Source: a virus
Length of the DNA stretch: 20,447 nucleotides
Strand: one strand, 5' to 3'
Virus record (IMG/VR): IMGVR_UViG_3300005294_000078
Span: 1 to 20,447 of that record
Position 1 is the first letter of the stretch; each line of letters begins with the position of its first letter. The notes beneath the pieces are model-generated. The model saw nothing but the letters and a program-made list of their open reading frames with translations. It had not been told where the DNA came from and searched no databases. The translations under genes and the position numbers were made by a program. Positions 9,874 to 16,274 of the stretch are shown in pieces.

Positions 9874-10211
9874 GTTAATACCGTAGTGACGTCGGAGGTC
9901 GTGTTCACCTGTCCGGCGAGCACCGTGGCGACGTCGCCCCAGGCGTACGTCACCTGCAAATCCCACACCGACGAACTGGGCAGTTTCGCCGAGTCGTGCG
10001 CCGCCAGCACCATCACCACGGTGTTGGGCACGTTGATCGTGCAGGCCATGCCCGCGATGAACGATCCACCACCCCTGTCACGTATTTGCGCCACCACTTT
10101 CGCGCCGTTCAGGTCGGCGGGCACGGTACGCTCCGTGTCCAGCCACAGCTTGAACCGCCAGCGATACGTGTCGCCGCGATAGATCAGCAGGGGCATCTTC
10201 CCCGGTGTCAT
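9870..10211 (-). CDS. Small beta-rich fibre-associated protein, 113 aa (BppU N-terminal-like)
   Basis: The protein has the pattern [15 protein letters not shown], then [15 protein letters not shown], then [21 protein letters not shown], and ends SDVTTVLT. This order (GDT at the start, DLxG...QIR, WDLQ, and a V...GxVxxxxDVT end) is typical of small immunoglobulin-like modules found alone or at the N-terminus of baseplate and fibre proteins such as BppU. I infer a connector or fibre-anchoring role. The start overlaps the stop of the 438-aa fibre (ATGA) and its own stop overlaps the GTG of the giant fibre (GTGA). It is thus made in step with both fibres, which suits a docking protein. No signal peptide is visible. 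Confidence 0.8.
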   Translation of the reverse strand: MTPGKMPLLIYRGDTYRWRFKLWLDTERTVPADLNGAKVVAQIRDRGGGSFIAGMACTINVPNTVVMVLAAHDSAKLPSSSVWDLQVTYAWGDVATVLAGQVNTTSDVTTVLT

Positions 10212-11524
10212 TTCCCCGCCTTCAGCGCGGCGACTTCCGCCGCCAGTTCCTTCATCCCGTTCACCAGGGCGACGATGATCGGCGTCATCGTGATGCCCAA
10301 TATCGGATCGTCGGTGTCCAGTTTGTCGAAAGGACGCACCGCCAGCGGAATGACCTCGCGCAGGGCCTGCGCGGCGAAACCGATCTCGCGCGACCCGTCA
10401 TGGTCGATACGGGTGAATTCGATGGGTTCCAGTTTCAGTATGTCCGCCAGACCGCAGGACGCCGGAACCATGTCGGTTTTAAGCCGTGTGTCGGAACCGA
10501 CGAAGTAATCGACGATCCCGCCAAACCCGCCAATCAAATTGATGCAGTTCTTATCCGACGTGCGCATCTGGAAAAACGTGGTGAACGGCGCGGGCAACGG
10601 ACCGATCCACGTCATGTCCCCGGTGGTGGTCGACCAGTGCCAGGCCCAGCTCGGGTCCATCTGCAGAACACGCCCGCTCACGTTCGCCGCCAGCGCCATG
10701 CTGCCGCCAGCGGCGGTCACCGCCTCGCCAGCGATCACGTTGTGGGAGGTGGCCAGCTGCCCGCAATTGATCCCAGCCGTGACGTTGAGGACACCGCCTC
10801 CGGTCAGGGACATGGTGGGAACGCCGCCATTGACCCATGTCCGTTCCCCGCTCGAAATCGCCCATTTGTTGGACCAGCCCGGCGTGAACTCCTGAACGAA
10901 ACTCACGCCGTCGTTGTAAAATACCCACCCATTCAGGCCCAACGCCTTGCCGAAAACGCCGTTGGCGGAAACGAGTTGACCGTTGGCGAATATGTTACCG
11001 GCGCTGGAGACGGTGCCCGCGTACAACGTGCCCGTGACGCTAAGATTGCCGCCGCCGTCCAAAGTCATCAGGTCGACATTGTTGCCGATCCAGTGCCGCT
11101 GGCCGCCCGCGCTCGCCCACACGTCGGCCCAACCCGCGCGATAAGTCTGGAAATGGTCGCCATTGGCCGCGACCGTCATATACCACTCGTACTCATTAAA
11201 TTTGTTGATGAGCAGAAAATTCTCGGCGTACAGATTCTTCGCGGTCAGCGACCCGTCGATGCCCATGTCGCCGCTGATATTTCCGCCGGTCCCGCTCATC
11301 TTGGTGTCGGCGTAAGCTTTGTTGACGGCCTGGGACGGCGTGGTGGGATTGTCCACCAGATGCAACGGTCCGGTCATGAAACCGCCGGACAGGGACAGGA
11401 ACGGCGCGCCCGTGAACAGCACGTTGCTCATGTCCACCTTGCGGCCCCACCACGAATTCCACTCGTTCGCCGAGGGTACGTACCCCGCCGTCCAGTTCGG
11501 TGTTTCCCCCGTGCTGCCGCTCAT
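10208..11524 (-). CDS. Tail fibre protein with S74 chaperone, 438 aa
   Basis: Residues 8-31 (TPNWTAGYVPSANEWNSWWG, then RKVD) match the common phage-fibre start with vPsaxEWN and K-x-D. A GGFMTGPLHL module and a DNPTTPSQAVNKAYADTK module follow at 47-75, the same kind as in the two larger fibres. The middle (about 100-330) contains beta-rich repeats with NEYEWYM, a W...W...G motif and GGGNLSVTG-like endings. The C-terminal 95 residues form an S74-type chaperone: SDTRLKTDM gives Ser344 and Lys349, followed by EIGFAAQALREVIP and a final amphipathic helix. An AGGGA ribosome site precedes the ATG. It is presumably a trimeric short fibre; the receptor is unknown. Confidence 0.88.
   Translation of the reverse strand: MSGSTGETPNWTAGYVPSANEWNSWWGRKVDMSNVLFTGAPFLSLSGGFMTGPLHLVDNPTTPSQAVNKAYADTKMSGTGGNISGDMGIDGSLTAKNLYAENFLLINKFNEYEWYMTVAANGDHFQTYRAGWADVWASAGGQRHWIGNNVDLMTLDGGGNLSVTGTLYAGTVSSAGNIFANGQLVSANGVFGKALGLNGWVFYNDGVSFVQEFTPGWSNKWAISSGERTWVNGGVPTMSLTGGGVLNVTAGINCGQLATSHNVIAGEAVTAAGGSMALAANVSGRVLQMDPSWAWHWSTTTGDMTWIGPLPAPFTTFFQMRTSDKNCINLIGGFGGIVDYFVGSDTRLKTDMVPASCGLADILKLEPIEFTRIDHDGSREIGFAAQALREVIPLAVRPFDKLDTDDPILGITMTPIIVALVNGMKELAAEVAALKAGK
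10211..10495 (-). other. S74 intramolecular chaperone domain of the 438-aa fibre
   Basis: The last 95 residues begin at Ser344 of SDTRLK, with Lys349 completing the expected Ser-Lys dyad. The domain is shorter than that of the giant fibre, but its core (EIGFAAQALREV) and terminal helix ([14 protein letters not shown]) are present. It should cleave itself before Ser344 after the fibre has trimerised, as known for the family. Confidence 0.8.
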
Positions 11525-11533
11525 GGTCTGTCC

Positions 11534-11902
11534 CTAGCTCTGGATGGAGAGAAGTTGGCTGACCGCCTTGTTCATCATGCTGACGGCGCGCGAATCCTCA
11601 CTGAACGTATCCTCGCGCAGTTCCGCCCGCCCAACGAGATAATACACGAACGCGGAATAACAGCTGGTATCCAACGGAAACGAAGTGCTCATGTCGGTGG
11701 CGGCGGTATAGAACGCCAACGGTTTGCGCAGCCCCAGGGGCAGGAACAAATCAGGACGCTTGGTGCGCACCTCGGCCAACATGGAGTTGATCGCCTCGAA
11801 CATCTCGTCGTCGGTGTATCTCAGCGCGCCGCCGGACGTGCCGATCTTGTCCTGCAACATCGTGCGGGCCTCACCGATGAGCGTGCCGAACGTCCGAGCC
11901 AT
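11534..11902 (-). CDS. Phage adaptor / head-tail connector-like protein (DUF6682-like), 122 aa
   Basis: The protein starts MARTFGTLIGEARTMLQDK, continues with RYTDDEMFEAINSMLAEVRTKRPDLFL, and has a hydrophobic helix (CYSAFVYYLVGRAELR) before a C-terminal SRAVSMMNKAVSQLL helix. This order, with an N-terminal helix ending in L-x-D, a YTDxExxxxIN helix, an RPDLF turn and later helices, is typical of short phage adaptor proteins, including those named DUF6682, that sit under the portal. The assignment is from memory of the family pattern. The length of about 120 residues agrees. A GAGGA ribosome site lies about 11 bases before the ATG. It is placed between the Lys-rich block and the fibres, as a neck protein often is. 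Confidence 0.72.
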   Translation of the reverse strand: MARTFGTLIGEARTMLQDKIGTSGGALRYTDDEMFEAINSMLAEVRTKRPDLFLPLGLRKPLAFYTAATDMSTSFPLDTSCYSAFVYYLVGRAELREDTFSEDSRAVSMMNKAVSQLLSIQS

Positions 11903-11905
11903 GGA

Positions 11906-12295
11906 TCAGCGTTTCCTCTTGATGGGCATGGTTTTCTTCACCTTGCCGCCGCGCGCCAGACTAATTTTGTAAGGGTCTGGTATATGGTCGATCTCGCCTC
12001 TGTCTCTTAGGAACGGCCTCGGCACGTTCACCCCTCTGTTCATGTCACGGTCCACGGTCTCGTCAGCTTGTGGGATACGCTCCAACAGAGTTTTCTTCGC
12101 CGGGGGCTCGTGCTGGACCCAGAATTTCTGCCCTTGCCGGTACGCGTCCGCCTTCTGATCCACGTCGGTGCCCAACTGGCGGCGCGACGACAGTGTCTGG
12201 CCGTAGGCTCGCAACGCCTTGTCGCGAGCCGCCTCGGTCTGGCCAACCCGGCCACCCTCGGCGAAACCCTTGCGTTTGCGAACCGGCTTTTTCAC
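11906..12295 (-). CDS. Lys-rich GGxV-motif protein, 129 aa
   Basis: This is a strongly basic protein of unknown function. It begins VKKPVRKRKGFAEGGRVG, has a helical middle (AARDKALRAYGQTLSSRR) and ends LARGGKVKKTMPIKRKR, so the GGxV motif appears at both ends. I chose GTG at 12295 because it forms a GTGA overlap with the preceding gene and has AGGAAG five bases upstream at 12301-12306. A longer frame would extend into the body of that gene. It is the last of five adjacent proteins with the same motif between the capsid and adaptor genes. A DNA-contacting internal or capsid-associated role is possible because of the charge, but this is inference only. Confidence 0.75.
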   Translation of the reverse strand: MKKPVRKRKGFAEGGRVGQTEAARDKALRAYGQTLSSRRQLGTDVDQKADAYRQGQKFWVQHEPPAKKTLLERIPQADETVDRDMNRGVNVPRPFLRDRGEIDHIPDPYKISLARGGKVKKTMPIKRKR

Positions 12296-12561
12296 CGGCC
12301 CTTCCTCTTGGCTTTGAGAACCTTCTTGACGGGAACAACCTTTTTCACCTTGCCACCCTTGGCCATCTCCTTGCCGTCGACGAGATCGCTCATCGACCAT
12401 GAGTATCCGTCTCTGTTGTCCAGGTCTCGGAGAGGTTTGCCGGTGTACTGAGCGGTATCGCGCGTCAAAGCGGATGGATCTCTCACCATCTTGTCGTCAC
12501 CACTAAGCCGCATCCTCGGAGGAGGCGGACCTCGTGAACTGATTATACCTCTCGGTGCCAT
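12292..12561 (-). CDS. Lys-rich GGKVKK protein, 89 aa
   Basis: The N-terminal half is Arg/Pro-rich (SSRGPPPPRMRLSG). The middle is polar, with DRDxSA/DNRDGYSW-like turns. The end is EMAKGGKVKK followed by a lysine-rich tail (VVPVKKVLKAKRKGR). The ATG at 12561 overlaps the preceding stop (TGATG), and an AGAGGGGG ribosome site lies just upstream; a TTG three bases earlier is possible but less likely. I recognise no family. The GGKVKK-plus-basic-tail layout is the same as in the 86- and 129-aa neighbours, pointing to a related or co-functioning set. The charge suggests nucleic-acid or capsid-surface contact, without proof. Confidence 0.75.
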   Translation of the reverse strand: MAPRGIISSRGPPPPRMRLSGDDKMVRDPSALTRDTAQYTGKPLRDLDNRDGYSWSMSDLVDGKEMAKGGKVKKVVPVKKVLKAKRKGR

Positions 12562-13019
12562 CAACGCCCCCTCTTCTGAGGTAGCTTGCCCTTGTTGATC
12601 TGGTTCAGCGCCGCCGTGCCGAGCTTCTTCACCGCCGATTTACGCACCACGTACTCGCCCTTTTGCGCGGGTATCAGCCCGTCGTCCTTGCCGATGGGTT
12701 TGCCCGCCACGCGTTTGATCTTGCCGCCGCGCGCGTTGCCGCCCGCCAGATCGCCCGGCACGCCGGGCAGACCGCCCGGCACCCCACGCACGTAATCGTT
12801 GCTGGCCGAGGGCAATTTCGGACTGGACGTGTTCTGCGCTTTGTCGCCCGGCTTATCTTCCGGCTTTTTCTCCGGTTTGCTCGCGTCTTTGTAAGCCGTG
12901 GCGAGGTCCATGCCGGTTTTGAAACCACCGGAGATGCTACGCCCCAGGCTGTCCGTGCTCAGCACCTGCCCGCCGTAATCATACCCGCGCACGCGCTTGA
13001 GGATCGGTTTCCTGGGCAT
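12561..13019 (-). CDS. Basic phage protein with GEYVVRKSAV motif, 152 aa
   Basis: Residues 1-45 contain RGYDYGGQVLS and a small hydrophobic stretch. Residues about 48-75 are a Lys/Pro/Asp-rich linker (KPEKKPEDKPGDK). A Gly-rich part follows (VPGGLPGVPGDLAGG), then ARGGKIKR. The C-terminal 40 residues are KDDGLIPAQKGEYVVRKSAV plus a KLGTAALNQINKG tail. The motif (D)G.IPA..xGEYVVRxxAVxxxG...L..IN is a recurring module in phage proteins, often at the ends of tape-measure and other virion proteins; its function is unknown to me. The start overlaps the preceding stop (TGATG). It is a virion or assembly protein by context. Confidence 0.78.
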   Translation of the reverse strand: MPRKPILKRVRGYDYGGQVLSTDSLGRSISGGFKTGMDLATAYKDASKPEKKPEDKPGDKAQNTSSPKLPSASNDYVRGVPGGLPGVPGDLAGGNARGGKIKRVAGKPIGKDDGLIPAQKGEYVVRKSAVKKLGTAALNQINKGKLPQKRGR

Positions 13020-13279
13020 CAGCGTTTCTTCTGAAACGGAAACGGTTTCTTGACTTTACCCCCCTTCTTAAACCCCATGGGCGGCACGGGACCGCCTGGG
13101 TTGGTCGAGGCGCTGGGCGCGCCGGGACCGCCCGAGGCCAGGGTGGGAGGCCCAGCGGCGGCGGCTGGTGGCGGCGCCGGGGTCACGTTGGTGGGGAGCT
13201 TGGCGGCTTTCTTGCTACCCAGCCCGAGCGAGGGCGGCACGGACTTGCCCTTGGCTTTACCGATGGATGGAGGTCTCAT
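13019..13279 (-). CDS. Pro/Ala/Gly-rich GGKVKK protein, 86 aa
   Basis: This is a low-complexity, probably unfolded protein. Its basic start (RPPSIGKAKGK) leads to a Pro/Ala/Gly-rich middle (TPAPPPAAAAGPP) and the end is GFKKGGKVKKPFPFQKKR. It carries the same GGKVKK-plus-basic-tail as the 89- and 129-aa proteins. The ATG overlaps the stop of the 180-aa gene (ATGA), and its own stop overlaps the next ATG (TGATG), so translation is coupled on both sides. I do not recognise a family. The lack of hydrophobic core residues suggests a flexible peptide that binds a partner through its C-terminus. Confidence 0.72.
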   Translation of the reverse strand: MRPPSIGKAKGKSVPPSLGLGSKKAAKLPTNVTPAPPPAAAAGPPTLASGGPGAPSASTNPGGPVPPMGFKKGGKVKKPFPFQKKR

Positions 13280-13818
13280 TTGCGTTTCCCAAACATCTGA
13301 CGTTGACCCGCTTTGTCCTGGGCTTTGTCCTTGGGCGTGCGCTCGTACGCCTTCATGGAGACGCCCATCTTTTTCGCGCCCGCCTTGTCCTGCGCGATAT
13401 CCTTCCTGGTGCCTTCGAAAACCTTCTTCACGGCGCCGCCCTTGGCGAAACCATGATACCGGGCGGCATCGTCGGGGTGCGAAAACCGCTTTTGCTTGTA
13501 AGGATCTTCGCCCGTCATTTCCGACAGTTCGTTTTCAGCCCGACTTTGTACGGCGGACAAAGACTCCATCTTCCTCAAATGCCGCTCTTTATCAGGGTCG
13601 GTCGATGTCTTATTGAAGCGCTCGTCCGGGGTCCCCCCAACACGCATCCGAGCCTCGAACGTGTCTCCTCGGTCCAGAAAATCGTTCGACATTCGGTCCG
13701 ATTCGACGTTCGATATAGTCTTCCCACCCGGATCGACCGGCCCGCCGCTGGCATAACCCTTGGGTTTGACCTTCGGTCTGGCCCTGGGGACGTGGGACCC
13801 CCATTGTTGTGTCGCCAT
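13276..13818 (-). CDS. Basic GGxV protein with internal DKAG repeat, 180 aa
   Basis: This polar, charged protein is of unknown function. It has GYASGGPVDPGG near residue 25 and a highly charged helical middle (DPDKERHLRKMESLSAVQ). GFAKGGAVKKVFEGT follows, and the C-terminus holds two imperfect copies of (R/P)KDxAQDKAG (TRKDIAQDKAGAKKM and TPKDKAQDKAGQRQM) with an YERT spacer. Two adjacent ATG codons are present. I chose 13818 because GGAGGT at 13823-13828 then has a normal spacing; the ATG at 13821 is too close. This is the first gene after the UUCG hairpin behind the capsid gene. Similar KD..DK.gakK.G repeats occur in other phage proteins from memory, with no known role. Confidence 0.78.
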   Translation of the reverse strand: MATQQWGSHVPRARPKVKPKGYASGGPVDPGGKTISNVESDRMSNDFLDRGDTFEARMRVGGTPDERFNKTSTDPDKERHLRKMESLSAVQSRAENELSEMTGEDPYKQKRFSHPDDAARYHGFAKGGAVKKVFEGTRKDIAQDKAGAKKMGVSMKAYERTPKDKAQDKAGQRQMFGKRK

Positions 13819-13822
13819 CATG

Positions 13823-13828
13823 ACCTCC
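13823..13828 (-). promoter_or_regulatory. Ribosome binding site GGAGGT for the 180-aa gene
   Basis: On the minus strand the bases GGAGGT stand four bases before the ATG at 13818 and only one base before the ATG at 13821. The spacing favours the downstream ATG. The strong site fits independent translation of the gene after the preceding hairpin. Confidence 0.75.
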
Positions 13829-13831
13829 GTG

Positions 13832-13851
13832 CCGCTGGCCGAAGCCAGCGG
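13832..13851 (-). terminator. UUCG-loop hairpin after the capsid gene
   Basis: The minus-strand RNA reads CCGCUGGC-UUCG-GCCAGCGG, a perfect 8-bp GC-rich stem closed by the unusually stable C(UUCG)G tetraloop. It lies about 17 bases after the capsid stop. No T-run follows (the next bases are CACGGAGG), so it is not a classic intrinsic terminator. It could be a partial terminator, an mRNA 3'-end stabiliser that raises capsid mRNA, or a processing site. The hairpin itself is certain from the sequence; the role is inferred. Confidence 0.75.
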
Positions 13852-13867
13852 TTACTACGGGAGTGAA

Positions 13868-14809
13868 CTAACCCCGAACGGCGTAGAGTTCGGTGATGGC
13901 GATACCGTCCAGGACCTTGGACGAGTACACCTGCAGACCCCGCAAGAGCGTGCTGAACGACCGCTCGGAGCGCATCTGCTCCAGCTTGGTGATCTGGCTC
14001 GCGAAGGTGAGCCCGTGCGGGTGACCGGCGAAGATGCGGAACGCGGTGGCCGCGCCCTCGGCGGCGGTCGGCAGCAGGTTGGAAGAATACAACGTGAACC
14101 GGTCGATCATGCCCAGGCGACCGTTCCTGGTCATGGACACCCCATCGCCCGAGATCGACGCGTTGCGCAGGTCCGACTTCTTGATCAGCGCCGCGATCCA
14201 GGGCGGGATGACCAGCCAACGTCCCGTTTCCGGGATGTTCTGCTCGTCCAGCACGGTGCCCAGGTCGACGATGCTGTCGATGATGTTCAGCGGCGTGACC
14301 GCGATGGGCGCGCCCGTCGTGCCCAGGTTGATGTTCAGCGAGATGCGTCCCGCCGTGGCGCCCTTGTTCGCCGCGACGATACCGGCGTCGATGGTGGTGA
14401 GCACGTCGGTGTCGATGACGATCTTCATCTGTTCGGCGGCGTCGTCCGACCACAGGGAGAGCAGGTTGATGTCGGACTGCACCTCCATGATGTCGTCCAG
14501 GGCTTCGTTGAAGTACTTCGCCTTGTCGATGGTGAAGTCCACGATGTTGGACGACGGACGATCAATGAGCAGGTCCTGGTTGACCTGATAGTCCCTGATC
14601 GTGATGGTCGGTTTGGTGCGGATGTGAACCACGTCGCCCTGGTTCTTGATCTCGCCCTCGTAGTCCGTGTTGGCGATGGCGCTCAGCACGGTGGCCGAGT
14701 AGAACTTCTCGATCAGTTTACCCGACCAGATCTCCGGAATGAACGTGCCGTGGTACGCGGGGGTCTGATTTGATCCGGCCCATGGGGTGGCCGCGATTGT
14801 GATGGCCAT
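13868..14809 (-). CDS. Major capsid protein (HK97-fold-like), 313 aa
   Basis: This is the shell subunit. The N-terminus has FIPEIWSGKLIEKFYSATVL and then IANTDYEGEIKNQGDVVHI, the usual N-arm and E-loop pattern of phage coat proteins with GDVV/I. A helical spine follows (YFNEALDDIMEVQSDINLL), then a DxxxEQMKIVIDTDVL helix, an IPETGRWLVIPPWI central domain strand and a C-terminal domain ending in MRSERSFSTLLRGLQVYSSK. The length of about 310 residues fits small coat proteins. The family call rests on this order and on the gene lying directly after the scaffold. AAAGGAG precedes the ATG by nine bases. The strong hairpin behind the gene fits high expression. Confidence 0.92.
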   Translation of the reverse strand: MAITIAATPWAGSNQTPAYHGTFIPEIWSGKLIEKFYSATVLSAIANTDYEGEIKNQGDVVHIRTKPTITIRDYQVNQDLLIDRPSSNIVDFTIDKAKYFNEALDDIMEVQSDINLLSLWSDDAAEQMKIVIDTDVLTTIDAGIVAANKGATAGRISLNINLGTTGAPIAVTPLNIIDSIVDLGTVLDEQNIPETGRWLVIPPWIAALIKKSDLRNASISGDGVSMTRNGRLGMIDRFTLYSSNLLPTAAEGAATAFRIFAGHPHGLTFASQITKLEQMRSERSFSTLLRGLQVYSSKVLDGIAITELYAVRG

Positions 14810-14834
14810 GGGAGGCCGCTCCTTTCATGATTTG

Positions 14835-15851
14835 TCATGACTGACGGAAGCGCCCTTCGAGCGGAGCCAGGATGATATCGCGCTCCAGACGTTCAGCTTC
14901 CGCTTCACGTCCGGCCCAATACCCACGCTGCTTTTGTCGATAGAACGCGTTGACGTCCGCCGTCGTCCAAATGCGTGCCTCGGGAGCGCCGGGCGCCGGG
15001 GATGAGACACTGCGGCCTCGTCCAGGCACCGCCAGATCGGCGAGGGGTAGCCGTTCCGCCGAATCGGTCTGGAACGTCTGTGTCCCTGGCTGCTGGCCAA
15101 CCACGGTCTGCTCGTTCTTGTACGCACGGAAGAACGCGATGGTCCGCGCGGCATCGCCCGAATTGTAAGCGTTGTCAATAAGAGTTTTACGCGTTTGGCC
15201 GCTGAACATGTCCGGCTGGTTCAGCCACGCGATGAAATTCGGGTCCACGTTGATCTGTTCCCAGTCCGGCACGGCCTGGGTCAGGGCGCCGTCCACGCCG
15301 CGCTGGGTCGTATATGTCGCCAGTTGCTGATTACCCGACTCGACCGCCAACAGGCGTCGTTCGTAGTCCTGTAAAATGGGTGCGTAACGCGCGTCGGCCC
15401 ATCGCTGCGACGCCTCGATCAGGTCCTGGCCATAGGCTTCGACGTCTTCCGGGGGCACCTCCCGCGTGGGCGGCGGCATGGGACGTACACGGGGCACGTT
15501 CTCGAACGTCTCCTCCGCGCGCCGGGGCTGGTTCATTTGCGCCACCATGTTCCTCAGGGAGTTCAACTCCCCGCGTAGCTCGGGGACCTCGGTGTTATAT
15601 TTGCCCTGCAGCGTGTTGTACCGTTGCTCCCAGTCGTTGACGGGTTGTTGCGGAGTCGGTTGCTGGGGCCGGTCACCCAGGTCCAGCTGTTGCTGGACCG
15701 GTTCCTGGTCGCCTTCGCCGTTCGCCACGGGCGTGTCACCCTCGGGCGCGTCGGGAACATTGGCCACGCCCGCCTCGCGCGCCAGTTCATCGGCGCGCGC
15801 CGACGCGCGGCGAACGGCTTCGGGCAGGTATGGTTGATGCGTGTCAGACAT
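14835..15851 (-). CDS. Head scaffolding protein, 338 aa
   Basis: This is a very acidic and Gln/Pro-rich protein with a helical, coiled-coil-like stretch near residues 73-106 (DWEQRYNTLQGKYNTEVPEL and following heptads). Before it lies an unfolded Gln/Pro linker (residues 50-71). The C-terminus has TTADVNAFYRQKQRGYWAGR, then EAEAERLERDIILAPLEGR. The combination of a disordered acidic N-terminus, a coiled coil and a small C-terminal helical module is typical of scaffolds, which assemble the procapsid through their C-termini and leave afterwards. The gene stands just before the major capsid gene, as in P22-type head clusters, and its start overlaps the previous gene by eight bases. No protease domain is present. 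Confidence 0.85.
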   Translation of the reverse strand: MSDTHQPYLPEAVRRASARADELAREAGVANVPDAPEGDTPVANGEGDQEPVQQQLDLGDRPQQPTPQQPVNDWEQRYNTLQGKYNTEVPELRGELNSLRNMVAQMNQPRRAEETFENVPRVRPMPPPTREVPPEDVEAYGQDLIEASQRWADARYAPILQDYERRLLAVESGNQQLATYTTQRGVDGALTQAVPDWEQINVDPNFIAWLNQPDMFSGQTRKTLIDNAYNSGDAARTIAFFRAYKNEQTVVGQQPGTQTFQTDSAERLPLADLAVPGRGRSVSSPAPGAPEARIWTTADVNAFYRQKQRGYWAGREAEAERLERDIILAPLEGRFRQS

Positions 15852-16116
15852 TGGTGGCTACCTTCTTGCCTGGAGCCGGAAGTTTGGCCTGGCTCATGTG
15901 CACGTCGGCGTAAGCGGCGTGCATGGCCTGCCAGACGTGATACATGCCCCTGGCGTACGCTGATTTGTCCACGCGCGTGGTCACGTCGGAATCCATCGCG
16001 GAGATGTACATATTCTGCGAGAACACGCCCAACGCGGCGATCAGGGTCTCGAAATGATTATTCCCACGCAGTTCCTTGATCGCCGCTATCGCGTCGTTGC
16101 CCAGATTCACGCTCAC
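15844..16116 (-). CDS. Conserved-looking small head-operon protein, 90 aa
   Basis: The protein is short and mostly helical: IAAIKELRGNNHFETLIAAL, then a second helical part with YARGMYHVWQAMHAAYADVH, and a basic end. I do not recognise a named family. The (E)LRGNxxFExL pattern and position before the scaffold resemble uncharacterised small proteins of podovirus head clusters. The start is GTG at 16116, in a GTGA overlap with the stop of the 53-aa gene, with GGAGTGA upstream. Its stop overlaps the scaffold start by eight bases. Its role in head assembly is inferred from position alone. Confidence 0.78.
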   Translation of the reverse strand: MSVNLGNDAIAAIKELRGNNHFETLIAALGVFSQNMYISAMDSDVTTRVDKSAYARGMYHVWQAMHAAYADVHMSQAKLPAPGKKVATNV

Positions 16117-16274
16117 GTTTCACTCCATTTCCTCAATGCGTCCGCGATCAGGTCACGCTCTTCCACGGTGAGCCAGTGCCATGGTGTCACGATGCGGTCG
16201 ATACCCTGCTCCCACACGCGCGCGTAAAGCAGGTCCTTGATCAGCTTGTCCCGCAGCGCGTCTTTAGAACTCAT
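16113..16274 (-). CDS. Very small phage protein, 53 aa
   Basis: This short frame begins ATG at 16274, inside the last codons of the Gly-rich gene, and ends TGA at 16113-16115, overlapping the GTG of the 90-aa gene. The product reads MSSKDALRDKLIKDLLYARV and continues with WEQGID and a WHWLTVEERDLIADALRKW segment, so it is helical with three Trp. The double overlap and sensible amphipathic composition make it a likely real gene; the ribosome site is weak. No named family is recognised. A pattern of a helix, a short loop with W..L, and a final R..LI..A helix is common among small phage proteins of unknown role. Confidence 0.75.
   Translation of the reverse strand: MSSKDALRDKLIKDLLYARVWEQGIDRIVTPWHWLTVEERDLIADALRKWSET

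Noticed and set aside
9874-9966. A 31-residue N-terminal extension of the giant fibre
   Set aside because: The extension lies inside the 113-aa gene in another frame and is Arg/His-rich like shadow sequence. A GTG in GTGA overlap gives a cleaner start.
8440-10182. A 580-codon plus-strand open frame and others opposite the collagen blocks
   Set aside because: G-x-y codon repeats on the minus strand produce open, repetitive Arg/Ala/Thr/Leu-rich frames on the plus strand. The frame crosses three minus-strand gene boundaries.
10205-12010. A 601-codon plus-strand open frame opposite the 438-aa fibre and adaptor genes
   Set aside because: It lies across several well-supported minus-strand genes with overlaps and ribosome sites, and its product is an Arg/His-rich chain with no recognisable domain.
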